Shown here piece by piece: positions 26,498-35,846 of a DNA stretch of 64,000 nucleotides. Origin of the DNA: Oceanobacillus arenosus (GTDB lineage: Bacteria > Bacillota > Bacilli > Bacillales > Amphibacillaceae). The DNA is taken from contig NZ_PIOC01000001.1 of assembly GCF_003369575.1 (NCBI RefSeq), forward strand, positions 363,596 through 427,595. Direction: 5' to 3'. Positions within the stretch are counted from its first letter, which is position 1. The number at the start of each line of letters is the position of its first letter. The translations under genes and the position numbers were made by a program. The notes under the pieces were generated by a model. That model saw nothing but the letters and a program-made list of their open reading frames with translations. It had not been told where the DNA came from and searched no databases.

Positions 26498-26610
26498 AAG
26501 TTTCACTTTATAAAAAGTTTATACTTTATTCCGTGTTTGTTTAGCTATTTCAATTAAGATGAAGGATAAGGAAACAAAAATAAACAAACAGCCATCTGAA
26601 GGAGAATATT

Positions 26611-28068
26611 ATGTCTATCCGTAAACGTCTTTTCATCTCTAACACCGCCATGATTGTATTGCCGATTTTGATAATCATGATTATCTTCATCCTATTACAT
26701 ATCATCTTAAGCAATGATACGAATTTCAATGGTTATGTCGGACAAGATAAAGGGCAGCCTGTAGAAGGTTCCAATATTGAACTATTTAATGAACTAAAAA
26801 AAATCGCATCATTGGAAGAGGAGAAATTACTCGATCAAGCATATATTTCAGCATTACCAGACCAATTCAATAATGACAGTACGAACATTTTAATCCGTAA
26901 AGGGACTGCACTCATGAATGGTTTTCAACCATCAAACGAAATTTCCATTGATGACCTTCCCCCATTTGGAAATGAGGGTTTTAATCAAGCAGGGGTGTGG
27001 CTTGGCAATGATCATTATTCCATTAAGCAGCATGACTTTTACTTTCAAGACGGAACGCCAGGATCTATTTTCTTATTAGATAATACGGCATCCTTTGTAA
27101 ATACTATGCGAACCGTTTTTCCCTTTCTATTTGTTGGCTTAATCGTTTTACTCATACTTATCAACGTAATCCTATCCTATTTCATGTCACAAAGTATTTT
27201 GCGCCCCGTTAAACAGTTATCGGAGGCATCAACGAAAATCAGTAAAGGCGAGCTTGACTTTACAATGGGAGCAAGGGGTCGCGATGAATTGGGGCAACTT
27301 GTTCAAACGTTTGATGATATGCGGGCGCAATTGCAGGAATCCATCACATTACGTAACAAATATGAAAATAATCGAAAGGAATTAGTCGCGAATATCTCGC
27401 ATGATTTAAAAACACCCATTACAACGATCATGGGCTATGTGGAAGGAATACAGGACGGTGTCGCGAATACTAACGATAAGCAAGCGCGATACCTCGACAC
27501 GATTCATACGAAGGCGACCTACATGAACCGCCTAATTGAAGAGCTCTCCTTATTCTCAAAGTTAGATGTAAAGAAGGTCCCTTTTCACTTTGAATCGGTT
27601 GACATACAAGCATTCATCAAAGATTACCTTGAAGATATAGCCGATGACTTGAAGGATAAAGGGATTCAATTGTCATTATCTGGAACACTGACTTCTGCAA
27701 CGGTAAAGATAGATCGTGACAAAATCATTCGTGTGTTAGAAAATATCATCTATAACAGCGTAAAATACAACAACAAATCCACTGGTAAAATTACGGTCTC
27801 TCTTACAGACGAGGGAAAAATAGTAAAAGTGATGATCTTTGATAATGGACCTGGTATTTCTCAAGCTGCGCTCACGACGATATTCCAACGATTTTACAGA
27901 ATCGATCCAGCACGGAGCAAGGAAGGCAGTGGGCTCGGACTCGCAATTGCTTCACAAATTATCGAAGCACATAGTGGTACCATTTGGGCAGAGAACCTAC
28001 GAACTGAAGGATTAGCAATTTACTTTACACTTAGAAAGTCAGAAGAGGACGGAGATAATCATGCCTAA
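26611..28068 (+). CDS. Sensor histidine kinase
   Basis: This 485-residue membrane kinase has a first membrane helix (residues 12-33), an extracytoplasmic sensor region of about 130 residues, a second helix (168-191), a HAMP domain and HisKA with H264 (NISHDLKTPIT). The HATPase domain carries the N-box (ENIIYNSVKYNN), DNGPGIS and GSGLGLAIA. GGAGAA precedes the ATG. It overlaps the response regulator by 8 bp. The signal is unknown. Confidence 0.88.
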   Translation: MSIRKRLFISNTAMIVLPILIIMIIFILLHIILSNDTNFNGYVGQDKGQPVEGSNIELFNELKKIASLEEEKLLDQAYISALPDQFNNDSTNILIRKGTALMNGFQPSNEISIDDLPPFGNEGFNQAGVWLGNDHYSIKQHDFYFQDGTPGSIFLLDNTASFVNTMRTVFPFLFVGLIVLLILINVILSYFMSQSILRPVKQLSEASTKISKGELDFTMGARGRDELGQLVQTFDDMRAQLQESITLRNKYENNRKELVANISHDLKTPITTIMGYVEGIQDGVANTNDKQARYLDTIHTKATYMNRLIEELSLFSKLDVKKVPFHFESVDIQAFIKDYLEDIADDLKDKGIQLSLSGTLTSATVKIDRDKIIRVLENIIYNSVKYNNKSTGKITVSLTDEGKIVKVMIFDNGPGISQAALTTIFQRFYRIDPARSKEGSGLGLAIASQIIEAHSGTIWAENLRTEGLAIYFTLRKSEEDGDNHA

Positions 28069-28753
28069 GAATATACTAATCATTGAGGATGACCAGAGTA
28101 TTGCAGAACTAGAGCGGGATTACCTTGAAATTGAAGGTTTCCAAGTAGAAATAGCACCCGATGGCAAAAGTGGCCTACAAGCAGCTTTAAATCATCCGAA
28201 CGATCTCATTTTACTTGATGTTATGCTCCCGGAGATTAATGGATTTGATCTTTGCAAGCAAATCCGTAATGAAACCAATATCCCTATCCTGATGGTAACA
28301 GCCAAGTATGAAGATATTGACAAAATTCGGGGTCTCGGTCTAGGTGCCGATGATTATATTGTCAAGCCTTTTAGCCCAAGCGAACTAGTTGCACGTGTGA
28401 AAGCACATCTTGCTAGATATGACAGGCTCATTCATATAGAAGCAACACCTAAGGGAGAAATTCATGTCCGCGGATTACGAATAAACACCGCTTCTCGGCA
28501 GGTTTTCCTAAACGAAAAGGAGATCTCCTTTACAACAAAGGAATTCGATATGCTTACATTCTTCGCTGAACATCCAAATCAAGTTTTTTCAAAGGAGCAT
28601 TTATTCGAACGTATTTGGGGATTAGAATTGATGGGTGACAACGCAACCGTAACCGTTCATATTAAGAAGATTCGTCAAAAAATCGAAAAGGATACGAGCA
28701 ATCCGCAATATATTCAAACCGTTTGGGGATCGGGCTATCGGTTAATGGAATAG
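28061..28753 (+). CDS. OmpR-family response regulator
   Basis: This 230-residue regulator has a receiver domain (acidic E9, D10 and D11, phospho-acceptor D53, conserved Lys in IVKPFSP) and a winged-helix C-terminal domain ending VWGSGYRLME. It is coupled to the kinase gene by an 8-bp overlap. Direct repeats of GTTTATA at 11- and 22-bp spacing follow its stop codon and precede the next gene, a likely binding site. Confidence 0.9.
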   Translation: MPKNILIIEDDQSIAELERDYLEIEGFQVEIAPDGKSGLQAALNHPNDLILLDVMLPEINGFDLCKQIRNETNIPILMVTAKYEDIDKIRGLGLGADDYIVKPFSPSELVARVKAHLARYDRLIHIEATPKGEIHVRGLRINTASRQVFLNEKEISFTTKEFDMLTFFAEHPNQVFSKEHLFERIWGLELMGDNATVTVHIKKIRQKIEKDTSNPQYIQTVWGSGYRLME

Positions 28754-28764
28754 TTCCAAACTAA

Positions 28765-28804
28765 GTTTATAAAATGTTTATATTTGCTTCCAAAAGTGTT
28801 TATA
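28765..28804 (+). promoter_or_regulatory. Helically phased GTTTATA direct repeats
   Basis: GTTTATA occurs at 28765, 28776 and 28798, that is, 11 and 22 bp apart and on one face of the helix. This is the pattern bound by OmpR/PhoB-type regulators. A -10-like TATATT lies about 12 nt downstream. The set sits between the response-regulator stop and the gene at 28842. Confidence 0.55.
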
Positions 28805-28841
28805 TCTGCTTGATATATTTAAATCAAGGTGGAGCAAAAAA

Positions 28842-29336
28842 TTGAAATTATCGATTCGAGCAAAAAGATGGCTACTTATCACACATATCTTATTTGCCGC
28901 AATTATGTTTGGTAATATGGTAACGTTTCTCATTTTAAGTATTACGATAACAGCTTCTAATGATCCACAGCTTATTGAATCCTGTTATCAAGTAATGCTC
29001 TTACTATCCGGGTCATCGATAAGAGCATCAACCATCGGGACGACTGTTACGGGAATTCTCCTTTGCGTCTTAACGAAATGGGGATTATTCAAATTCTACT
29101 GGATTATCGTTAAAGAGGTCCTAACAATACTGCTCATTGGGATAAACATTTGGGGAATGTACTCCTGGACACTTAGGGCTCTAGATATATTTACAGTAAC
29201 AGGTTTACAGATCAATCATGGGGAATTGTTGATTGGAATTAGTATTCAGTTGATCTCCCTTATCATCATTTTTACAATTTCCGTGTTCAAACCGTGGGGG
29301 ATCCTGGCTAAAAAACAAAAAAACAAACTATCATAG
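28842..29336 (+). CDS. Four-helix membrane protein (DUF2269-like)
   Basis: This 164-residue protein has four hydrophobic helices at about residues 10-33, 60-78, 85-105 and 127-148. It starts at a TTG with GGTGGAG upstream. It resembles small DUF2269-type membrane proteins of unknown function. Its place behind the two-component genes and the phased repeats suggests it is a target of that system. Confidence 0.6.
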   Translation: MKLSIRAKRWLLITHILFAAIMFGNMVTFLILSITITASNDPQLIESCYQVMLLLSGSSIRASTIGTTVTGILLCVLTKWGLFKFYWIIVKEVLTILLIGINIWGMYSWTLRALDIFTVTGLQINHGELLIGISIQLISLIIIFTISVFKPWGILAKKQKNKLS

Positions 29337-29348
29337 GAGATGATTTAT

Positions 29349-29558
29349 ATGCATCATTGGGGATTCTTTCCACCATTTGGCTTCTTCTTTATTCTAATAA
29401 TCGCGTTAGTCATTTCAAACATCATCATGTGGAGGCGCATACGCAAGATAAGTACGAACAGTATGTCTGACGCATTGTTTATTCTAGAAACACGTCTTGC
29501 AAAAGGTGAGATTAACACCGATGAATATAACGAAGTAAAAGAAGCGTTAAAAAAATAA
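29349..29558 (+). CDS. Small membrane protein with SHOCT domain
   Basis: This 69-residue protein has one membrane helix (FGFFFILIIALVISNIIMW) followed by a C-terminal SHOCT motif (LETRLAKGEINTDEYNEVKEAL). SHOCT domains bring small membrane proteins into oligomers. I chose the ATG at 29349 with GGAG 9 nt upstream; another in-frame ATG lies at 29340. It is the last gene of the group. Confidence 0.7.
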   Translation: MHHWGFFPPFGFFFILIIALVISNIIMWRRIRKISTNSMSDALFILETRLAKGEINTDEYNEVKEALKK

Positions 29559-29562
29559 CTTA

Positions 29563-29612
29563 AAAAAAGCCGAGACCTTCTCCTCCCCCAAAGAAAAGTC
29601 TCGGCCTTAATA
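29563..29612 (+). terminator. Terminator after the SHOCT gene
   Basis: AAGCCGAGAC pairs with GTCTCGGCCTT around a loop of about 21 nt, followed by a weak T/A run. Confidence 0.65.
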
Positions 29613-29658
29613 TATAATACCCCTTTTACTAGATGTAACGAAACTACTAATTGGATAT

Positions 29659-30042
29659 CTATTGCCCCACCAGCTGTCGCGCCGTACCATTTTCCTTATC
29701 GTTCGTATGCCATGAGAATGCATTTTCTAGCACATGAGGGGTCTGCCCTCCACGCTCAAGTGCCAGAAATAATATCATATAGCTGCTCATGGTAAGCAAT
29801 AGAATCCGTTCTTTCTCTTCGTACTAGCCTCCGAAAGTCCATACACCCACATCATAGAAATCGCTTCCAAAATTACTTGATTAAATTTCCAATTTCATTT
29901 GCTGCAATAATTCAGATGTATGGGATAGATACTCACACGTATTTATTGCCTTCCACATCGCGGCCTCTTCTACTGAAAATGGTACGCCCTAGAAGCTTCT
30001 CTATTGTGTATCTCTCTTGTTAAACTATTCAATACTAGTTTA
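29659..30042 (-). pseudogene. Decayed gene with several frameshifts
   Basis: On the minus strand three short open segments follow one another in different frames: VPFSVEEAAMWKAINTCEYL..., then QVILEAISMMWVYGLSEAS, then ILLLTMSSYMILFLALERGG through to a stop at 29659. A fourth, upstream piece (LNSLTREIHNREASR) is in yet another frame. Joined by at least three frameshifts they give a plausible soluble protein of about 125 residues that I do not recognise. It fills most of the 600-nt gap. Confidence 0.55.
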
Positions 30043-30156
30043 ACTGATAAGAGATAATTTTTGGAAAACTTTGCTGGAAATAGAAAATAATTGATTAAAG
30101 GATACAAAATTACGGATAAAACAGCATTTTTCATCTTACATCTGTATTCAATCTAT

Positions 30157-30804
30157 CTAAAAACCTAATAACTTTCGAAAATAACTTGAATAGGATTGAC
30201 TAACTGGTATGGTTTTACCATTATTCATTTCCAAATAAAATGTCGAATGAGTATCTGGATATATGGCTTTGATCTGTTCTACATTAACAATAAAGGAACG
30301 ATGACAGCGAATAAAGGATTTTCTTGGTAGTGTGTACTCAAATTCCTGTAGTGTATTAGTGTGTGTGCCAATGAATTCATTCGCATACACATGGGTTTTC
30401 CTGTCCCTCGCCTCTAAATAATTGACCATCTCAAACGGAATCGGCTTCCAGCCATCACTCACCTTGATCGTCACGACCGATCTTCCTTCCGTTAATGAAG
30501 GATAAATCGCAACAACACAGCCAGCTAATTTATTGTCTTGGTAAACAGGAACAGCCATGCCAAGATATGGAATACCGAATATGTCACGATTGATAAATTC
30601 TGACACCTTTTGTCCCGTAACAATTGCTTTGTGTGCAATCGTTCCGTCCTTAATCGAATCACCGGCTCTAATTTTCAAATCAATCCGCTTACTTGGGAGG
30701 TAATAAATATATTCACTTGTTGTGGCAACCGCAATCGATATTTCATCTGAAAATAGCTCGCCCATTAAATCCAAGAGCGAAGGAATGCTTAAATTCTCCA
30801 TCAT
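30157..30804 (-). CDS. LytTR-family DNA-binding regulator with N-terminal sensor domain
   Basis: This 215-residue protein ends in a LytTR domain (about residues 115-215) with the typical FIRCHRSFIVNVEQIKAIYP core. The first 110 residues look like a compact PAS-like sensor (ISIAVATTSEYIYYLPS, GMAVPVYQDNKLAGCVVAIYP). There is no receiver domain, so it is not a classic response regulator. AAAGGAG precedes two adjacent ATG codons, at 30804 and 30801; either may be used. The ligand and targets are unknown. Confidence 0.75.
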   Translation of the reverse strand: MMENLSIPSLLDLMGELFSDEISIAVATTSEYIYYLPSKRIDLKIRAGDSIKDGTIAHKAIVTGQKVSEFINRDIFGIPYLGMAVPVYQDNKLAGCVVAIYPSLTEGRSVVTIKVSDGWKPIPFEMVNYLEARDRKTHVYANEFIGTHTNTLQEFEYTLPRKSFIRCHRSFIVNVEQIKAIYPDTHSTFYLEMNNGKTIPVSQSYSSYFRKLLGF

Positions 30805-30846
30805 TCTACTCCTTTATCAAATTGCCCTACTTATTATTTCTACGCG

Positions 30847-31320
30847 TTAACCAAACGATTTCGGCATCACAACAGCATCTACTGTACCTTTTGCACATAC
30901 TGTGTCATCCGCGAATACTTCTGTGTGTATTTTCCATCGTTTAGGATGCACCTCTTCTAATCTGCCAATCGCTTTTAATCGCAATCCTTGTGGGGTCGGT
31001 TTCACAAAGTCGATTGCAAGTGACGCCGTAACAAATCTAGGCGGTTCCACCTCATCACCAGGCTCATACCCATTTTTCCGGTGTAAGGCAAGTGATGCGG
31101 AACCTGTTCCATGACAATCGATTAATGAAGCAATTAGTCCACCATATACAAAACCAGGTATTGCCGTATGTTCTGGAAGCGGGGTATAAACGGTAATCGT
31201 TTTCTCACCTTGCCAGCCCGTTCTTAGATGTAAGCCATGTTCATTTAATCTTCCACAACCATAGCACCAAGCATAATCATCCGCATAGTAGTCTTGAATC
31301 GCATGTAACACGTTATCCAT
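30847..31320 (-). CDS. Hotdog-fold thioesterase (PaaI-like)
   Basis: This 157-residue protein contains WCYGCGRLNEHGL, a GFVYGGLIASLIDCHGTGSA helix characteristic of hotdog acyl-CoA thioesterases, and the sheet FVTASLAIDFVKPTP. The family hydrolyses acyl-CoA esters; this branch has no fixed substrate. GGAAGGGTGAG lies upstream of its ATG. It is 42 nt upstream of the LytTR gene in the same direction and may be co-transcribed with it. Confidence 0.8.
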   Translation of the reverse strand: MDNVLHAIQDYYADDYAWCYGCGRLNEHGLHLRTGWQGEKTITVYTPLPEHTAIPGFVYGGLIASLIDCHGTGSASLALHRKNGYEPGDEVEPPRFVTASLAIDFVKPTPQGLRLKAIGRLEEVHPKRWKIHTEVFADDTVCAKGTVDAVVMPKSFG

Positions 31321-31567
31321 CTTTAGCTCACCCTTCCTTTTTTCAATTAGTATAGCATGTTTGTGGTTAGAAAACTTTGTTGCACTTATGTAGTAAGAAA
31401 TATTTTATAATTTTTAACTACCAAACCAACGATATTACAGAATGAATAGATTTACATTACAAACGCCCTATAATGACCGATTATTTTATGACATAAAAGC
31501 GAAACTTATGCTAATCTATAGATGTACAAAAGAAAAGGTTTCATTACATATTTTGGGGGTTATTTAC

Positions 31568-32629
31568 ATGAAGAAACTCGTCATTTTAGGCGGGGGTTAT
31601 GGTGGCATAAAAGTATTAGCAGGACTACTTGATTATCAATTACCTGAAGACATACATATTACTGTCATAGATCGTAATCCATTTCGTTCATTGAAAACAG
31701 AATTCTATACGATTGCAGCAGGCACGGTTGCTGAGAAAGATGTGCGTGTTGCGTTTCCAGACGATAAACGCGTGCAGTACGTTTTTCGTGATATTACAAA
31801 AATTGACACTGAAAACCAGCAAATCCTCTTCCAAGATCCTGAAGATACACTTGCCTATGATTACTTAGTAATTGGTCTTGGTTGCGAAGATAATTATCAC
31901 GAAACACCTGGTGCAATGGAATTCACAGAAAGTGTGCAAACCTTCAATAAAGCACGAAATACAGGAGTTGCAGTCGGTAATTTAAAGGCATACGGGAAAG
32001 TATCCATCGTTGGGGCAGGTCTAAGTGGAATTGAAGTTGCCTCGGAAATTAGAGAAAGCAGACCCGATTTGAACATCCGCCTGCTTGACCGTGGCGCAAC
32101 CGTATTAAAAGCATTTGATTCCAAAATCCAATCCTATGTAGAGGACTGGTTTATCGAAAAGAATGTCGATGTGATCCACCATTCGACTGTTGAATATGTA
32201 GAAAAAGATGGTGTATGCAATAATGGTGTTTGCTACCTTAATGATGTCACCATTTGGACAGCTGGTGTACGACCAAATCATTTAGTAAGAGAATTACCTT
32301 TTGCTAAAGATATTCATGAAAAAATTACGCTTAATGACTACTTCCAAGTTCCAACCAATCCAAATGTATATGTATTAGGAGACTGTGCATCGTCCTATTA
32401 CTCACCAAGTGCACAGTTGGCAGGGCAACAAGGAGAAAGAATTGCTGAAGTGCTGTTAGCAATACTCAATGGAAAAAGTCCGAAGAAGCCTAAGGAAATC
32501 AAGCTGAAAGGAACGCTCGGTTCACTAGGTAAGTCAGATGGCTTTGGCAACATGATGAAAACACCATTCACAGGATTTTTACCTCGATTAGCGAAGTCAG
32601 GTGTATTATGGCTTAGTAAACGTCATTAA
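31568..32629 (+). CDS. Type II NADH dehydrogenase-like oxidoreductase (YutJ-like)
   Basis: This 353-residue FAD enzyme has the FAD-binding motif LVILGGGYGGIKVL at its N-terminus, a second Rossmann motif (VSIVGAGLSGIEVASE) for NADH and the FAD motif VYVLGDCA near residue 270. It resembles the membrane-associated YutJ/NDH-2 proteins that pass electrons from NADH to quinone. I chose the ATG at 31568 behind GGGGGT; the open frame starts at 31442 without a ribosome site. It is monocistronic. Confidence 0.85.
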   Translation: MKKLVILGGGYGGIKVLAGLLDYQLPEDIHITVIDRNPFRSLKTEFYTIAAGTVAEKDVRVAFPDDKRVQYVFRDITKIDTENQQILFQDPEDTLAYDYLVIGLGCEDNYHETPGAMEFTESVQTFNKARNTGVAVGNLKAYGKVSIVGAGLSGIEVASEIRESRPDLNIRLLDRGATVLKAFDSKIQSYVEDWFIEKNVDVIHHSTVEYVEKDGVCNNGVCYLNDVTIWTAGVRPNHLVRELPFAKDIHEKITLNDYFQVPTNPNVYVLGDCASSYYSPSAQLAGQQGERIAEVLLAILNGKSPKKPKEIKLKGTLGSLGKSDGFGNMMKTPFTGFLPRLAKSGVLWLSKRH

Positions 32630-32636
32630 TAAGTTG

Positions 32637-32672
32637 AAAAGGGATCAATTGCATTTGCTTGATTCCTTTTTC
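32637..32672 (+). terminator. Terminator after the NADH dehydrogenase-like gene
   Basis: AAAAGGGATCAA pairs with TTGATTCCTTTTT around a 10-nt loop (one mismatch), ending in T residues. Confidence 0.8.
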
Positions 32673-32718
32673 ATCCAAAAAAATAACTCAGATTGATATT
32701 ACTCAAAGGGGAATAACT

Positions 32719-33231
32719 GTGGAGATAAACTACAACCTAACAGAAGAGGATTACCTGAACTTTAACCTTTTTCATATGAAAAACTCTAAATCTGTTATGA
32801 AATCGCTAAATATACAACGATTTTTAACACCAATATTCTTTATCTTAATATCCTACCTATTTTCTCTAATTAGTGACACACCGTTCCTATTCGCATTTAT
32901 ACCCTTTTTACTGATAAGCATCCTTTGGTTCGTCTTTTATCCAAAGTTCTTCTACAAAACCGTTATCCGAAATGTAAAGAAAATGATTCGTGAGGGGAAG
33001 AATAGTGGATTAATCGGAGAACACCATATGATCCTTACAGAAGTTGAAATAACGGAATCTACCGCAACAGACGAAATCAAGGTGAAATGGTCTGGCATTC
33101 AGGCATTTAAAGAGGATGATGAATACTTCTATCTTTATAATAGCTCCGTAAGTGCCTATATCCTGCCAAAAAGGGAATTAAAGAATGCAGATGACGTAAA
33201 GGATTATCTGAAAAGCCATATGATTAATTAA
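32719..33231 (+). CDS. YcxB-like membrane protein
   Basis: This 170-residue protein has two membrane helices (about residues 38-75), a basic stretch, and a C-terminal domain with TEVEITESTATDEIKVKWSGIQAF and FYLYNSSVSAYILPKREL, the YcxB/PH-like pattern. Function is unknown. I chose the GTG at 32719 with AAGGGG 7 nt upstream; the frame continues back to 32659 into the preceding terminator. Confidence 0.7.
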   Translation: MEINYNLTEEDYLNFNLFHMKNSKSVMKSLNIQRFLTPIFFILISYLFSLISDTPFLFAFIPFLLISILWFVFYPKFFYKTVIRNVKKMIREGKNSGLIGEHHMILTEVEITESTATDEIKVKWSGIQAFKEDDEYFYLYNSSVSAYILPKRELKNADDVKDYLKSHMIN

Positions 33232-33241
33232 TCATAAACTA

Positions 33242-33277
33242 GGAGCGAACAGTATGCCGTACTGATCGCTTTTTTTG
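33242..33277 (+). terminator. Terminator after the YcxB-like gene
   Basis: GCGA-CAGTA pairs with TACTG-TCGC around TGCCG and is followed by seven T residues. Confidence 0.85.
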
Positions 33278-33379
33278 TCGGCAAATTTACCTAAATTTAA
33301 TATCCAGTTAGTACTAGCTTAATAGTCTTTCGTTATGCTAGATATAGTAATTAAGAATATTAATTTGGGAGGTACAGTA

Positions 33380-33439
33380 ATGCGATTCCTAACTAAATTT
33401 AGTATCAGTTTCGTTTGTGCTGTTCTATGGTTCTTTTAA
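33380..33439 (+). CDS. 19-residue hydrophobic peptide
   Basis: An ATG with GGGAGG 7 nt upstream opens MRFLTKFSISFVCAVLWFF, then a stop. The strong ribosome site, two basic residues at the start and hydrophobic remainder suggest a tiny membrane peptide, or the surviving start of a lost membrane or secreted protein. No continuation is seen downstream in any frame. Confidence 0.4.
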   Translation: MRFLTKFSISFVCAVLWFF

Positions 33440-33543
33440 TTCAACTATCTCTCAACATCATAAATCTTTAAGCTCGGTAACAATTAATCTGCTCTTTTGA
33501 TTGAGATTAATTTCCTAGATAATATCTACAAGCCCATACTAAC

Positions 33544-33622
33544 TTACTCTTTCTCCGGATGATAATCCACGAACTCATGATGGTTTGCACTTTCTCCACG
33601 TAGTATCCTCACCCCAATCTGA
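33544..33622 (-). pseudogene. C-terminal gene remnant
   Basis: On the minus strand a frame reads YQIGVRILRGESANHHEFVD and then YHPEKE before its stop at 33544. It is too short and without a start; a stop codon lies just before it. It looks like the tail of a lost gene that I cannot name. The rest of the gap 33440-33721 holds nothing I can support. Confidence 0.3.
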
Positions 33623-33721
33623 TATTAAAGAAAATCTTCTCCCCATTTTTCTATTTAACTTTCCCATTCCATAATTAGAAAAATCGCAGTGCTATCCTCA
33701 GCACTGCGATTTTTTTATCAT

Positions 33722-34201
<480 letters not shown>

Positions 34202-34409
34202 TAAGGCAACATTATTATTGAATACCTTTTCATTAGCATTATTATCACTTTTCCCTTTTGAATGTAAAAAGCCTGCCAAACAGTAACAATACACTGATTA
34301 TTGATTGCGTTTTCCTTTGAAAGTATTTTACTATTATTAGCCTATTACAATTAGTCGTAATTTTAACATTCATCTAATAAAAGAGAGCCTCGCTATTCAG
34401 CTATATCCG

Positions 34410-35276
34410 TTATGCCTTCACTTCCTGTAACATCTCCTCTATCGCTACAGCTACACCGTTCTCAATATTTGACTTTGTCGTATAATCGCAAAGGTCTTGA
34501 ATACCTTCAGCTGCATTTGCCATTGCAACACCACGACCAGCCATTTGCAGCATACTCGCATCATTCCAGTTGTCACCTAAGGCCATTACATCGTCCATAT
34601 CGATTCCCATGCTGTTAGCAAGGTGCTCTAAGGCAATTCCCTTTTGTGCATCTGGATGATTAAATTCCAAATTGATATCTCCGGAAGAAGTGATTGCGAT
34701 GCCCGCTTCAGATTCTAATCGCTTACGCGCATTCATTAATTTCACTTTTTCATGGGAAAATGCTAAAATTTTATATATTTCAAGGTTTTCAATTGAGAAT
34801 ACCTCCATATAATTGTCGACGAATTCCACTGGTTCTGCTTGAAAGCGAAGGTCTGCCATTTTACGAACTTCCTCTTCGGAAACATGTGGATTAGCTGACT
34901 TCATAATATCGACAAGCACTTCTTGAAAATGCTCTCTACTGACAGAATAAATCCCGTTACTAGTAAAAAACTCGATATACATTTCCTCGTCTTGGCAAAC
35001 TTGAAGCACCTTTTTACTCTCCGACATATTAAGCGGGACCTTTCGAATGATGTCTCTTTCTTCGGAAAATGTTAATGCTCCGTTCAAGCTAATGACTGGT
35101 GACACAATTCCCACAGCTTTTAACGGCTTACTTGCAGACTCATAGGATCTGCCAGTTGCGACAACAAACTTGATGCCTTGGTCAATCGCTTTTTTGATCA
35201 CTTGTGCATTTTCTTCACTAACAACGCCCTGTTCATTTAAAAGTGTTCCGTCCAAATCTGATGCGATGAGTTTCAT
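34410..35276 (-). CDS. Cof-type HAD-superfamily phosphatase
   Basis: This 288-residue protein has HAD motif I DLDGTLL (residues 7-13, Asp nucleophile), motif II VVATGRSYES, and motif III/IV ALGDNWNDASMLQMAG. A type IIB cap domain lies between. Such enzymes remove phosphate from sugar phosphates or flavin and cofactor intermediates. AAGGAG precedes the ATG. It is a single gene. Confidence 0.88.
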   Translation of the reverse strand: MKLIASDLDGTLLNEQGVVSEENAQVIKKAIDQGIKFVVATGRSYESASKPLKAVGIVSPVISLNGALTFSEERDIIRKVPLNMSESKKVLQVCQDEEMYIEFFTSNGIYSVSREHFQEVLVDIMKSANPHVSEEEVRKMADLRFQAEPVEFVDNYMEVFSIENLEIYKILAFSHEKVKLMNARKRLESEAGIAITSSGDINLEFNHPDAQKGIALEHLANSMGIDMDDVMALGDNWNDASMLQMAGRGVAMANAAEGIQDLCDYTTKSNIENGVAVAIEEMLQEVKA

Positions 35277-35798
35277 TTGTTTGCTCCTTACTTATTTGCT
35301 TTTCATTATTTTATAAACACTATTCATTTCTATTATACTATGTTTCCTTTTACTTTTCAGAGGGCACACTGAAAATGGATATTAAGAAATCTTTAAACTT
35401 ATATTAAGGCGGGTTTCTAAAAGATTATTGCTTTATTGGAGAGGAATGATTATTTGATGTATTGTGCGGACTAACTTTGAATGTTATTACTTCCTTGGCC
35501 GTCGCTCCAGAAATACACTACGCTTTTCGCGGGGAGCTGGTGAGCCTACTCACGCTATCGCGCTTCGTAGTCTCACCTAGGCTCTTCTTCCCGCAGAAGT
35601 CTCCGTGTATTTCTTCCGCTGGGGATAGTGAAAAATCTAGAAATATAAGAATGAAAGACCCCTGAACTATCGACTTTGATTGCAGTAATATACTGGAGAC
35701 TCATGGGGAAATACCAACTGTCCGCCCGATAGAAAGTTACAATTGTTATTAGTGCGCACTTTATCTAAATAGCAACAAACAATACAAATGGAACTTAG
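35277..35798. other. Non-coding gap with dispersed repeat
   Basis: No gene with a ribosome site is visible. The middle is taken by one copy of a 130-bp dispersed repeat (35501-35628); the rest is AT-rich and featureless to my eye. Confidence 0.6.
35501..35628. repeat. 130-bp dispersed repeat, copy 1
   Basis: It begins GTCGCTCCAGAAATAC, carries GCGGGGAGCTGGTGAGCCTA and GCTCTTCTTCCCGC, and ends ATTTCTTCCGCTG. Its arms are partly complementary (GCGGGGAGC with GCTCTTCTTCCCGC; GAAATACAC with GTGTATTTC), so it can fold into a cruciform. A second copy is at 56888-57014 and a short fragment near 40515-40538. It encodes nothing obvious. Confidence 0.9.
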
Positions 35799-35840
35799 AA
35801 AAAGAGCATGTGCCACTGTTTAAGTAGCACATGCTCTTTC
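35799..35840 (-). terminator. Terminator after the oppA-like gene
   Basis: AAAGAGCATGTGC pairs with GCACATGCTCTTT around a 13-nt loop, with TTTTT on the minus strand. Confidence 0.9.
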
Positions 35841-35846
35841 ACTTTA

